DNA of 64,000 bases from CAYWIT01 sp964458415 (lineage in GTDB: Bacteria; Pseudomonadota; Alphaproteobacteria; Micavibrionales; UBA2020): assembly GCA_964458415.1 (NCBI GenBank), contig CAYWIT010000002.1:62001-126000 (forward strand), written 5' to 3'. The translations under genes and the position numbers were made by a program. The notes below the pieces were generated by a model that searched no databases, was not told the DNA's origin, and was given only the letters and a program-made list of their open reading frames with translations. Positions 8,887-17,190 of the stretch are shown here, one piece after another. Every line of letters starts with the position of its first letter. The stretch's first letter is position 1.

Positions 8887-10056
8887 TCAGCAAAGACGGG
8901 TGAATCCCTGTGCCAGATCTTCTTTCAGGTCCTCGATGTCCTCGAGGCCAATATGCAGGCGCAGGGAGTAGCCCGTTTCCGTCCATTTCTGGGCGGTGCG
9001 GATGGGCGCTGGCTGCTCGGGGAAGACGAGGGATTCGAACCCGCCCCAGCTGAACCCAAGGCTGAAAACATCAAGGCTGTCGATCATCGCGCCGATTTTC
9101 TCCTTGCGGGATTCATGCAGGATGATGCTGAAGGTGCCGGAAGCCCCCTTGAAATATTTTTTCCAATGGTCGTGGCCGATAGCGGCGGGAAGAGCCGGGT
9201 GCTGTACGTGCTTGACGGCGGGGTGCGTCGAGAGCCAGTGCGCCATTTCGAGGGCGTTTTTCTGGTGATGCTGCATGCGCACATGCAGGGTACGCAATCC
9301 GCGCAGGCCGAGATAGAGCTCTTCCGATCCGGCGCAATAGCCAAGCTGTTGAGCCATTTTGCGAATGGCCGGCAGGCATTCCTCTGTTGCCGAGACAACG
9401 CCCAGCAGCACATCGGAATGTCCGGCGATATATTTTGTGGCAGACATGACGGATATGTCGATGCCAAGCTCCAGCGGGCGCAGATTGATCGGCGTCCCCC
9501 AGCTGTTGTCGATGGCAGTATGGATGCCGGCTTGTTTTGCCGCCGTTGCAATGACGCCGATGTCCTGCACTTCAAAGGTGAGCGACCCCGGCGCTTCCAT
9601 GAAAACCAGTTTTGTATTCGGGCGAAACAGTTTTTTGATGCCGTCACCGATCATGGGCGGGTAGTATTCGACATCGACGCCAAAACGCCTCAGGATTTCC
9701 TCGCAGGTTTTGCGGCTGGGTCCATAGCAGTTGTCGGTTATCAGAATATGGTCCCCCGGTGCAGCGAAGGCCATCAGGGTGCTGACGATGGCGGAAAGAC
9801 CGGAACAGGTGGCAACGCTTCCTGCTGCACCTTCCAGCAGGGCAACGGATTCCTCGAAGGCGCGGCTTGAGGGGGTTCCGGCACGTCCGTAGTAATAAGG
9901 TGTATTGGGAACTTTTTCAAATTCTGCAAAATTCGGGAAGACGATAGTTGACATGCGATGCGCCGGCGGATTGAGGGCGCCATGATATTGTTCCGGTTGT
10001 GACCCGGCGTGGGTCAGGATTGTATCTGTTCTTCCGGTTTTTTTCTTGATGGTCAT
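8887..10056 (-). CDS. metC: Cystathionine beta-lyase
   Basis: A ~389-residue PLP enzyme of the Cys/Met metabolism family, with the PLP lysine in SVMSATKYIAGHSD and an N-terminus (LTHAGSQPEQYHGALNPPAHRMST cut here to its sense: a glycine/histidine-rich substrate loop) typical of alphaproteobacterial MetC. It splits cystathionine to homocysteine, pyruvate and ammonia. The reading frame opens at 10185, but the ATG at 10056 is chosen because GGGAGG lies 8 bases ahead and homology begins there. It follows the NUDIX gene after 110 bases on the same strand, so it may be the last gene of the polyamine-transport transcript or have its own promoter. A second enzyme of the same family is encoded at 24212-25378. 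Confidence 0.9.
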   Translation of the reverse strand: MTIKKKTGRTDTILTHAGSQPEQYHGALNPPAHRMSTIVFPNFAEFEKVPNTPYYYGRAGTPSSRAFEESVALLEGAAGSVATCSGLSAIVSTLMAFAAPGDHILITDNCYGPSRKTCEEILRRFGVDVEYYPPMIGDGIKKLFRPNTKLVFMEAPGSLTFEVQDIGVIATAAKQAGIHTAIDNSWGTPINLRPLELGIDISVMSATKYIAGHSDVLLGVVSATEECLPAIRKMAQQLGYCAGSEELYLGLRGLRTLHVRMQHHQKNALEMAHWLSTHPAVKHVQHPALPAAIGHDHWKKYFKGASGTFSIILHESRKEKIGAMIDSLDVFSLGFSWGGFESLVFPEQPAPIRTAQKWTETGYSLRLHIGLEDIEDLKEDLAQGFTRLC

Positions 10057-10166
10057 GGCATATGCCTCCCTGTCTACAGCGGCATTATGATGTTCCGGCG
10101 GCGAAAGCGCAAGGGTGCGTAAAAGAGGGCTATGCTGCACCGCAGAATAACAGAAAAAAGGGGGGA

Positions 10167-10793
10167 TCAGGGGACAGCCAGCCATTTCGTGCGAATTCTT
10201 TCCCGGTGACGCGCAAACCAGTGGAGCGCCAGCGCTGTGGGGCCGTTCTGGATATGGCCTTCATCCAGCATTTTGATGACCTGCAGGGCGGGAAGAAGAT
10301 GGGTTTTGATTTCTTCACCTTCTTCTTCAACGCCGAAAATTCCGGTTTCTTCCGGTTCTTCGATGCGGGCGCAGAAAAAATATCCCAGTTCCGCAAGACA
10401 GCCCGGACTGGTAAAAAACGGTCCGATCAGCTCAAGGTCTGTGACGGTGCATCCGGTTTCTTCCATGGTTTCACGGATAATGGCTTCTTCCGGTGTTTCG
10501 CCTTCCTCGACACCGCCAGCCGCGCATTCCAGTAAAAAAGGATCTTCCGCGCCTGCGAACCAGGCGCCCTGACGGAACTGTTCGCTCAGCAGAATTTCAT
10601 CCGTTTCGGGAATGTAAAGGATGGCGGTTGAAAATGCGCCGCAATGCATGACTTCACGGTTCATCGCGCTCGCCCAACCTGCATTGCGCAGGCTTCTGGG
10701 CTGGAGCGTGACAACCTCGACCCGATGATAGCCGTCAAAGACGGTTTCACGGGAGTGTATTTTCGCAAAACCTTCTTTTTCAAGGTGCTTCAT
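10167..10793 (-). CDS. NUDIX hydrolase, ADP-ribose pyrophosphatase-like
   Basis: A 208-residue NUDIX protein with a clear box: GGVEEGETPEEAIIRETMEE followed by TG, fitting G-x5-E-x7-REUXEEXGU. The preceding antiparallel sheet region, the FFTSPG segment and the acidic C-terminal part resemble ADP-sugar pyrophosphatases (NudF/TrgB-like), which hydrolyse ADP-ribose to AMP and ribose 5-phosphate. The exact substrate is inference. It lies 32 bases downstream of potD on the same strand, so it may be co-transcribed with the polyamine transporter, though no functional link is evident. Confidence 0.85.
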   Translation of the reverse strand: MKHLEKEGFAKIHSRETVFDGYHRVEVVTLQPRSLRNAGWASAMNREVMHCGAFSTAILYIPETDEILLSEQFRQGAWFAGAEDPFLLECAAGGVEEGETPEEAIIRETMEETGCTVTDLELIGPFFTSPGCLAELGYFFCARIEEPEETGIFGVEEEGEEIKTHLLPALQVIKMLDEGHIQNGPTALALHWFARHRERIRTKWLAVP

Positions 10794-10825
10794 GATTTTT
10801 ATTGACCTTTTTCCTCTGGAGCCGC

Positions 10826-11866
10826 TTAGCGCAGCAAGCGTTCCCAGATCGTATTGTGCGCCTTGACGACGTCAGTCGGGCAGGCCACGGCGACACCTGT
10901 TTTCAATCCGGCGGGGATATTGAATTCCGGCGCTGTCTTCATGTCCTCCGGCAACAGAGCGGTCGCGGCGGCAACGGAGGGCATGTTGCCGGAGACCTGC
11001 GAATAAAGGGCCATGTTCTCCGGACGCAGGGCAAAGGTTATGAATTGCTTTGCCGCATCAACATTTTGCGCTGTGGCGGGGATGGCCAGATTATCTGCCC
11101 ATAGTTCAACGCCTTCTTTCGGGTAGACGTATTTAATATCCGGATTTTGCTGACGGACTTTATAGACATCGCCGCTCCAGGCCATCTGCAGGGCGACTTC
11201 GTTGGCGGCGAGCCGCTCAAAATAACCGGTGGCCCCGTAAACCTTGACGAAGGGTTTTTGCCCCGTCAGAAGGGTCTGGAAAGCCTTGAAGGTCTCGGGA
11301 TTATCGTCGCAGAAAGGTTTTTCCAGGGCGAGGGACACCAGATTCATGACTGTCGCCACGTCATCAAGAACGCCCAGCGAGGGGGCTTCCCCTTCCGGGC
11401 GCTTGAAGTATTGTTCCCAGCTGGTTACGTCCTCCTTGATCATCCTGGTATTGACGGCCAGCGCGGTTGACCCGTAAAACAGGGGCATGACATAGCTATA
11501 GGCCGGATCATAGGCAGGGGATTGCACATTCGACACCAGTGTCTCGCCCAGTTTGCGGACGTCTTCCGGCAGGGGTTGCAGCAGATTTTCTTCAATCAGC
11601 AGCGTGACATAGTTTCCAGAGGGGGCGATCAGGTCATAGGATCCGCCAGCCTTCAGCTTGGCCAGCAGGGTATCGTTGCTGGAATAGATGTCGGTAACAA
11701 TCTGGATGCCCGTTTCCGCCTCGAATTTTTTAAAGAGTTCCGGCGCGACATAGCTATCCCATGTGTAGAGATAGAGCTTCTTCCCTTCCGCTGCGGCAGG
11801 CAGAGAGAAAGCTGAAACACAAAGTGCGGCAAGCGCCAGACCGGAGAGCAGGGATTTTATTTTCAT
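10826..11866 (-). CDS. potD: Spermidine/putrescine ABC transporter, periplasmic binding protein
   Basis: A 346-residue periplasmic polyamine-binding protein. It starts with a Sec signal peptide (MKIKSLLSGLALAALCVSAF, cleaved after about AAA) and continues with LYLYTWDSYVAPELFKKFE, the characteristic start of PotD/PotF proteins, and later SNDTLLAKLKAGGSYDL. It captures polyamine in the periplasm and passes it to the PotB/PotC channel. It is the fourth gene of the leftward potA-potB-potC-potD operon, 2 bases after potC. Whether it prefers putrescine or spermidine cannot be told without the binding-pocket alignment. Confidence 0.92.
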   Translation of the reverse strand: MKIKSLLSGLALAALCVSAFSLPAAAEGKKLYLYTWDSYVAPELFKKFEAETGIQIVTDIYSSNDTLLAKLKAGGSYDLIAPSGNYVTLLIEENLLQPLPEDVRKLGETLVSNVQSPAYDPAYSYVMPLFYGSTALAVNTRMIKEDVTSWEQYFKRPEGEAPSLGVLDDVATVMNLVSLALEKPFCDDNPETFKAFQTLLTGQKPFVKVYGATGYFERLAANEVALQMAWSGDVYKVRQQNPDIKYVYPKEGVELWADNLAIPATAQNVDAAKQFITFALRPENMALYSQVSGNMPSVAAATALLPEDMKTAPEFNIPAGLKTGVAVACPTDVVKAHNTIWERLLR

Positions 11867-11868
11867 GG

Positions 11869-12663
11869 TTATATAGCCTTTTTCTGGTTGAGAAGGTAAG
11901 AGACAAGAACGAGCACGATCGAAACGATCAGTAGTATGGAGGAGATTGCATTGATTTCCGGTGTGATCCCGCGCCGCACCATGCTGTAGATATAAACGGG
12001 GAGCGTCATGGCTCCGGGCGGTGCTACCATCTGGGTGATCAAAAAGTCATCAAGGGATGTGATAAAGGCCAGCATCGCGCCGGACCAGATGCCAGGGAGC
12101 AACAGCGGGAGCGTCACGCGGCGGAAACCCTGCCAAGGGGTGGCATAGAGATCGGCCGCGGCTTCGGAGAGGGCTGTCGGAATTGTTTCCAGCCTTGCGC
12201 GGATGGGGGCATAGGCGAAGGGCGTGCAAAAGGCAACGTGGGCGAGCAGGACATTGCCAAGGCCCAGTTTCAGGTTAATCAGGGCAAAGAAAGACAGGGT
12301 GGCAACGGCGATAACAACCTCCGGAATCAGCAAAGGCAGCGTCATGAGCGTAGAGGTAAATTGCCGCGCCGGGAAAGAGAGCTTGTTTCTATCGAGCGCC
12401 AGCGCGACGGAAAGAGCAAGCAGGGTGGAGAGAACCATGGCGCTGCCGCCGACAATCAGGGAATTGACGGTGGCGCGCATCAGGTCGGCGTTATCAAGGG
12501 CGGCACGATACCAGTCCGTGCTGAACCCTTCCCAGACCGTGATCAGGCGGCTGGAATTGAATGAAAAAATGATAACGACAAGAATCGGGATATAAAGAAA
12601 GGCGAGACCTGCCCAAGCCGTTGCGCCAAAGCCGGGGATTTTCTGGTGATAGGATTGTTGCAT
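11869..12663 (-). CDS. potC: Polyamine ABC transporter permease PotC-type
   Basis: A 264-residue inner-membrane permease with six predicted membrane segments and the cytoplasmic EAA loop (EAAADLYATPWQGFRRVTLPL) that contacts the ATPase. It has the typical PotC/PotI start, WAGLAFLYIPILVVIIFSFN. Together with PotB it forms the channel for polyamine uptake. It lies 10 bases after potB with a GGGGGCGG purine-rich stretch ahead of the start. Confidence 0.92.
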   Translation of the reverse strand: MQQSYHQKIPGFGATAWAGLAFLYIPILVVIIFSFNSSRLITVWEGFSTDWYRAALDNADLMRATVNSLIVGGSAMVLSTLLALSVALALDRNKLSFPARQFTSTLMTLPLLIPEVVIAVATLSFFALINLKLGLGNVLLAHVAFCTPFAYAPIRARLETIPTALSEAAADLYATPWQGFRRVTLPLLLPGIWSGAMLAFITSLDDFLITQMVAPPGAMTLPVYIYSMVRRGITPEINAISSILLIVSIVLVLVSYLLNQKKAI

Positions 12664-12673
12664 GCGCCGCCCC

Positions 12674-13558
12674 CTATAATGCAGCGCTGAGGCCGCGCCC
12701 GCGACGGGAGAGCAGCATCAGGCCCAGCATGACGATGGCCATGAGGATGACCGAGGCCGCAGATCCAAACGGCCAGTTGCGCGAAAAACCGAATTGCATC
12801 TGGATCAGGTTGCCGATCATGAGCTGTTTTCCGCCGCCAAGAAGGTCGGGAGCGAGAAACGCGCCGATAGCGGGGATAAAGACCAGAACGCAGCCGGAAA
12901 CAATTCCGGGCAGGGCCAGCGGAATGACAATGCGGGCGAGCGTTTGCCAGCGGTCGGCGTAGAGATCCTGCGCGGCTTCGACCAGCCGCCAGTCCATGCG
13001 CTCCAGATTGGCATAGATCGGCAGGATCATGAAGGGCAGGAAGCTATAGAGCAGCCCAAGGCCGATGGCAAAATCAGTATAAAGCAGCGGCAGCGGGGCG
13101 TCGGCAAGACCGGTTGTCGTCAGAAAGCGGTTGGCGATTCCATCGTTGCGCAAAATAAGCATCCAGGCATAGGTGCGGATCAGCAGATTGGTCCAGAACG
13201 GAATGGTCACCAGCAGAATCCAGATATTGCGCTTTTCGGGGGGGCGGGTCGCCATATAATAGGCCATTGGAAACCCGATCAGCAGACAGAGGGCTGTGCA
13301 AATCCCCGCCAGTTTGATCGAGCGCCAGAAAATCTGGAGGTATCCGGCGTTGAAAATATAGCTCCCGTCAAAATCACGTTCAAACAGGAATTGCCTGTAG
13401 GCTTCCAGTGAAAATTTCCAGACAACGCCGCCATAGGGCCCCGCTTCCAGAAAAGAGTAAATCAGGATAATCCCGAGCGGGATCGCAAACAGAATCCCCA
13501 TGGAGATGAAAAAGGGTAACAGCAGTCCATAAGGGGAGCGCGGCATCAGGCGCGGCAT
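12674..13558 (-). CDS. potB: Polyamine ABC transporter permease PotB-type
   Basis: A 294-residue inner-membrane permease with six predicted membrane segments and an EAA-loop (EAAQDLYADRWQTLARIVIPL). It has the long periplasmic region after the first segment that is typical of PotB/PotH. The start at 13558 overlaps the end of potA by 13 bases and has GGAG about 11 bases ahead. A second ATG at 13546 lacks a better ribosome site. It pairs with PotC in the membrane. Confidence 0.92.
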   Translation of the reverse strand: MPRLMPRSPYGLLLPFFISMGILFAIPLGIILIYSFLEAGPYGGVVWKFSLEAYRQFLFERDFDGSYIFNAGYLQIFWRSIKLAGICTALCLLIGFPMAYYMATRPPEKRNIWILLVTIPFWTNLLIRTYAWMLILRNDGIANRFLTTTGLADAPLPLLYTDFAIGLGLLYSFLPFMILPIYANLERMDWRLVEAAQDLYADRWQTLARIVIPLALPGIVSGCVLVFIPAIGAFLAPDLLGGGKQLMIGNLIQMQFGFSRNWPFGSAASVILMAIVMLGLMLLSRRGRGLSAAL

Positions 13559-14559
13559 CTGATAAGATACTCCGGCGTTGTGCGTATAAAAATACGATCA
13601 TTGACTCTGAGGACGATGCGGTCATCATCCGCCATGGTAACGGTTTCTCCGCTGTCCAGTTTGATCAGGTAATGCGTGACATCGCCGCGATAGGTGATAT
13701 GGGCGATATGCCCCGCGGCGGTGCCGGGTTTTGGCGTGCCGGAACCGGGGTCGGGCATGAAATAGGTGTCTTCAGGGCGGAAGCCGATCTCGGCGTCGTC
13801 GGGCAGGCCAAGACTGGAGCCCTTCACGAAATTGCAGGTACCGATAAAGTCGGCGACAAAGCGTGTAGCGGGCGTGTCGTAGACCTCCTGTGGCGAGCCC
13901 AGTTGCACGACCTTGCCATGATCCATCACCGCGATGCGGTCTGACATCGACAAGGCTTCGTCCTGATCATGCGTGACGAAGATAAAGGTAATGCCCGTTT
14001 CCTGCTGCAGGCGCTTGAGCTCGACCTGCATGTCCTTGCGCAGCTTGTAATCCAATGCGGAGAGCGATTCATCCAGCAACAGGGCCTTGGGCTTGTTGAC
14101 CAGTGCCCGGGCCAGCGCCACGCGCTGTTGTTGCCCCCCTGAAAGCTGGGCCGGTTTACGTTCCGCCATCTGGTCGAGACGGATAAGCCGGAGGGATTTT
14201 TTGACAGCTTCTTCGATTTCCGCTGTATTTTTCTTCTGCATCTTCATGCCGAAGGCGATATTTTCCGCTACTGTCATATGCGGGAATAACGCATAGCTCT
14301 GGAAGACTGTATTGACGGGGCGCTTATGCGCGGGCAGGTCGGTGATATCCTGTTCGCCCAGAATGATTTTGCCGCTGTCGGCAATCTCCAGTCCGGCGAT
14401 CAGGCGGAGCAGCGTTGTCTTGCCGCAGCCCGAGGGACCGAGCAGGGTAAAAAATTCATTGCCGCGAATGGAGAGTGAAACATTATCCACCGCGCGCACG
14501 GGCGTTCCAGCGTGGGGAAATGTCTTTGTAACGGATTGAATTTCAAGACGGTCAGCCAT
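13546..14559 (-). CDS. potA: Polyamine ABC transporter ATPase
   Basis: A 337-residue ABC ATPase with Walker A GPSGCGKTT, signature LSGGQQQRVALARAL, Walker B ALLLDESLSALD and the switch histidine in FVTHDQDEAL. It has a C-terminal TOBE-like beta domain (GFRPEDTYF onward). It powers uptake by PotB/PotC and is the first gene of the operon. Walker B ends in DES where most family members have DEP. That is a mild variation that keeps the catalytic glutamate. Two GANTC sites lie 20-31 bases upstream of its start. Confidence 0.93.
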   Translation of the reverse strand: MADRLEIQSVTKTFPHAGTPVRAVDNVSLSIRGNEFFTLLGPSGCGKTTLLRLIAGLEIADSGKIILGEQDITDLPAHKRPVNTVFQSYALFPHMTVAENIAFGMKMQKKNTAEIEEAVKKSLRLIRLDQMAERKPAQLSGGQQQRVALARALVNKPKALLLDESLSALDYKLRKDMQVELKRLQQETGITFIFVTHDQDEALSMSDRIAVMDHGKVVQLGSPQEVYDTPATRFVADFIGTCNFVKGSSLGLPDDAEIGFRPEDTYFMPDPGSGTPKPGTAAGHIAHITYRGDVTHYLIKLDSGETVTMADDDRIVLRVNDRIFIRTTPEYLIRCRA

Positions 14560-14647
14560 AATTCAAAAAAACTATCATGATTCCTGAATCAAGGGTAGAG
14601 CTTTTTGTTTTCAGTGACTTAGAGATGGTTTATTTTTTTTGCGCATA

Positions 14648-14675
14648 TTGACATATTGTTAAAACCGGTTAAATT
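14648..14675 (+). promoter_or_regulatory. Probable sigma-70 promoter of the 14710 gene
   Basis: TTGACA (14648-14653) is followed after 16 bases by TAAATT (14670-14675, 4 of 6 to consensus). The 8-bp palindrome AACCGGTT lies between them and may be an operator or chance. The promoter faces the small membrane-protein gene. Confidence 0.45.
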
Positions 14676-14709
14676 AGCATAACTTTTGAAAAATTTTTGG
14701 AGACAAGAA

Positions 14710-15126
14710 ATGAACCTCAAAAACGTAATGAAAAATATTGGTCTTGGTGCAGCAGCAGCTGTTGTTGGCATTGGTACAGTTGCCATGACGGGCATTGTTA
14801 GTGCGCTTGTCGGGATTTCCGCATTGGGAACGGCGCTTATTGCCGGAGGAGCAGGGATTGTAGCCTTTAATTCCGTTAGGGACGGCATGGAAAAAAGGGC
14901 ACCCGAGGGATTTAAGTTTGATGCGGTGCCCTTTAGTTTGGCTAGTGTTGCAACAGGCGTCGCCATTGCCGCTGTTTTTAACGCCGTATCAGGTCATAGC
15001 CTCGGCGCGGCCGTTTTTGAAGAACCCAAACTAGATGCAAAAATCGCTGCGGCCTGCGCAGACGGCAAGGTGCAGAGCATGGACTATAAAGGTTCTGTAC
15101 TTACTATCAGCTGCTCTCCGAAGTAA
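14710..15126 (+). CDS. Hypothetical small membrane protein, 138 aa
   Basis: I do not recognise the family. The start at 14710 is chosen over an in-frame ATG at 14686 because GGAGA lies 6 bases ahead of it. Residues 10-50 form one or two glycine/alanine-rich hydrophobic segments, followed by a charged stretch (RDGMEKRAPEGFKFD), a third hydrophobic segment (about 75-97) and a soluble C-terminal part ending with two cysteines (ACADGK and ISCSPK), which could form a disulfide outside the cytoplasm. The gene has its own promoter-like sequence and its own terminator, so it is a single-gene unit between two larger operons. Confidence 0.65.
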   Translation: MNLKNVMKNIGLGAAAAVVGIGTVAMTGIVSALVGISALGTALIAGGAGIVAFNSVRDGMEKRAPEGFKFDAVPFSLASVATGVAIAAVFNAVSGHSLGAAVFEEPKLDAKIAAACADGKVQSMDYKGSVLTISCSPK

Positions 15127-15148
15127 TTTTCTTGTTAAGAGAAAAAGC

Positions 15149-15179
15149 AAAGGGCGGTGGGTTTATCCCGCCGCCTTTT
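15149..15179 (+). terminator. Terminator of the 14710 gene, embedded in the end of the convergent ABC-F gene
   Basis: GGCGGTGGG (15153-15161) pairs with CCCGCCGCC (15167-15175), including one G-T wobble, around a TTTAT loop. The stem is preceded by AAA and followed by TTTT. The distal arm also encodes the last residues of the ABC-F ATPase on the other strand, and the stem contains its stop codon. Confidence 0.75.
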
Positions 15180-17034
15180 CCATTTGTTCCTGCAGATCCA
15201 GCCAGAGGGTTTCCTGTTCGGCCAGATCCTTGGCGATTTTGTTATAGGCGCCTTGCGTTGCCCTGACGTGCGCCGGATTGTTGTAAAAATCTGCATTGGC
15301 CATGGTTTCCTCAAGAGCCTCTTTTTCCTGCGTCAGCCGGGCAACGGCCTTCTCTGCTTCCTCGGCCTTCCGGCGCAGGGTGGAGGGGGAAACAGATTTT
15401 TTGTCTGTATCCGTATTGGCGGCTTTCTTCTTGGCTTTTTCGTTTTTGCGCTCCTCGCGCCGTGACTGGGTGACGAAAGCGCGGTAATCATCCAGATCGC
15501 CGTCGAAATTACTGCAGGCTCCGTCTTTGACCAGCCAGAGGCGGTCAGCGACGCGTTCGACCATGCCGGGGTCATGGCTGACCATGACGACGGCGCCTTC
15601 ATAGGCGTTAAGCGCTTGCACCAAGGCTTCGCGGGCATCCATGTCGAGGTGGTTGGTCGGTTCGTCAAGCAACAGGAGATGCGGCGCGTCAAAGCTCATG
15701 AAAGCGAAGAGCAGGCGGGCCTTTTCACCGCCGGAGAGGCTGCCGATGCGGTTATCGGCAAGGTCTTTGGAAAAGCCGAATTGTCCCAGACGGGCACGGA
15801 CGACAGATTCCTTGGCGTCGCCTGTCTTCTGTTTTACCATCCGGTACATTTCCTGATAGGGCGTGGATTCGACATCCAGCTCTTCGGTCTGGTGCTGGGA
15901 GAAATAGCCGATCCGCAGCTTGCCCGAGCGGACCATCTCGCCCTGCATCGGATCCAGTTTCCCCGCGATCAGTTTGATCATGGTTGATTTACCGTTGCCG
16001 TTGGCGCCCAGCAGCGCGATGCGGTCATCCGTATCAATGTTCTCGTGAATGCGGCGCACGATCGGCTTGCCTTCGGTATAGCCCACATCGACGCCGCGGA
16101 TGGCGATCAGGGGCGGGGAGAGTTTTTCCGGCTGCGGAAAGCTGAAACGGATGGCGCGGTCGGCGATGACGGCATCGACCAGGTCCATGCGTTCCAGCGC
16201 CTTGACGCGGCTTTGCGCCTGTCGCGCCTTGGCGGCCGAAGCCTTGAAACGATCGACAAAGGCCTGCATATGAGCGCGCTGGGCTTGCTGCTTTTCGAAC
16301 ATTTTTTGCTGAAGCCCGAGTTTGGCGGCGCGTTCCCGTTCGTAAGTATCGTAGTTACCGGTATAAAGCGTGACTTTCTTTTTATCGACATGGATGATGT
16401 GATCCGCGCATTTGTTCAGCAGTTCGCGGTCATGCGAGATAATCAGCAGCGTATGCGGATAGCTGGCCAGATAGGTTTCCAGCCACATGATCGCTTCAAG
16501 GTCAAGGTGGTTGGTCGGCTCGTCGAGCAGCAGTACTTCCGGTTCGACGAAGAGCGCCGCTGCCAGCGCCACGCGCATGCGCCAGCCGCCGCTCAGGGAT
16601 GAAAACGGTTCGCGTAGCTGGTCTTCGCGGAAGCCCAGTCCCTGCAGCAGGATCGCGGCGCGGGAAGGCGCGGTATAGGCATCCAGTTCGATCAGGCGGG
16701 TATAGATGTCGCCGATTTTATAAGGGTCGGTTTCTGTTTCACTCGCCTTCATCAGGGCGGCGAGCTCTTCATGCGTTGACAAGACCATGTCGATCAGCGG
16801 CGTGTCGCAATCGGGGATATCCTGCCGGACCATGCCGAAGCGCTGGTTGGCTTGCAGCTTGATAGTGCCGTTATCGGGGTGTAATTCGCCGGAAATCAGT
16901 TTGAAGAGCGTGGATTTTCCTGCGCCGTTCACGCCGACTACACCAACCTTCCAGCCATCCATTATATTGACGCTGCAATCCTCCAGAATCGTTCTGGAGC
17001 CGATTTTATAGGTCAGGTTGGTAATCGTCAGCAT
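15163..17034 (-). CDS. ABC-F family ATPase (YheS/Uup-like)
   Basis: A ~623-residue soluble protein with two ABC domains and no membrane segments. Domain 1 has VNGAGKST, LSGGWRMRV and LLDEPTNHLD. Domain 2 has ANGNGKST, LSGGEKARL and LLDEPTNHLD. The domains are joined by a charged helical linker (about residues 235-310), and the C-terminus is a Lys/Glu-rich coiled coil. ABC-F proteins bind the ribosome near the E-site and rescue or tune translation. The frame opens at 17112, but the ATG at 17034 (MLTITNLTYKIG) begins the conserved region and has AAGGA upstream. Its exact subclass (YheS versus Uup) needs an alignment. Confidence 0.92.
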   Translation of the reverse strand: MLTITNLTYKIGSRTILEDCSVNIMDGWKVGVVGVNGAGKSTLFKLISGELHPDNGTIKLQANQRFGMVRQDIPDCDTPLIDMVLSTHEELAALMKASETETDPYKIGDIYTRLIELDAYTAPSRAAILLQGLGFREDQLREPFSSLSGGWRMRVALAAALFVEPEVLLLDEPTNHLDLEAIMWLETYLASYPHTLLIISHDRELLNKCADHIIHVDKKKVTLYTGNYDTYERERAAKLGLQQKMFEKQQAQRAHMQAFVDRFKASAAKARQAQSRVKALERMDLVDAVIADRAIRFSFPQPEKLSPPLIAIRGVDVGYTEGKPIVRRIHENIDTDDRIALLGANGNGKSTMIKLIAGKLDPMQGEMVRSGKLRIGYFSQHQTEELDVESTPYQEMYRMVKQKTGDAKESVVRARLGQFGFSKDLADNRIGSLSGGEKARLLFAFMSFDAPHLLLLDEPTNHLDMDAREALVQALNAYEGAVVMVSHDPGMVERVADRLWLVKDGACSNFDGDLDDYRAFVTQSRREERKNEKAKKKAANTDTDKKSVSPSTLRRKAEEAEKAVARLTQEKEALEETMANADFYNNPAHVRATQGAYNKIAKDLAEQETLWLDLQEQMEKAAG

Positions 17035-17190
17035 CTGTGTATTGTTCCTTGTCTTCCTTGCAGCGATGGTTATGGCACAATATGGGGCGATATGGACATA
17101 AAAAACAGGCAAGTTTTACAAAATAAACCGCTTTTCTGCACGGGAATGGCTTGCTAAAATCCGGAAGGCTTTAACTGGAGGGTTTTCATC

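Noticed and set aside
8836..9870. 344-codon rightward frame over metC
   Set aside because: Antisense to the PLP enzyme with all its catalytic motifs; no ribosome site or recognisable domain.
14659..14672. TTAA-N6-TTAA near the 14710 promoter as a CtrA site
   Set aside because: The spacing is six rather than seven bases, and the sequence is explained by the AACCGGTT palindrome.
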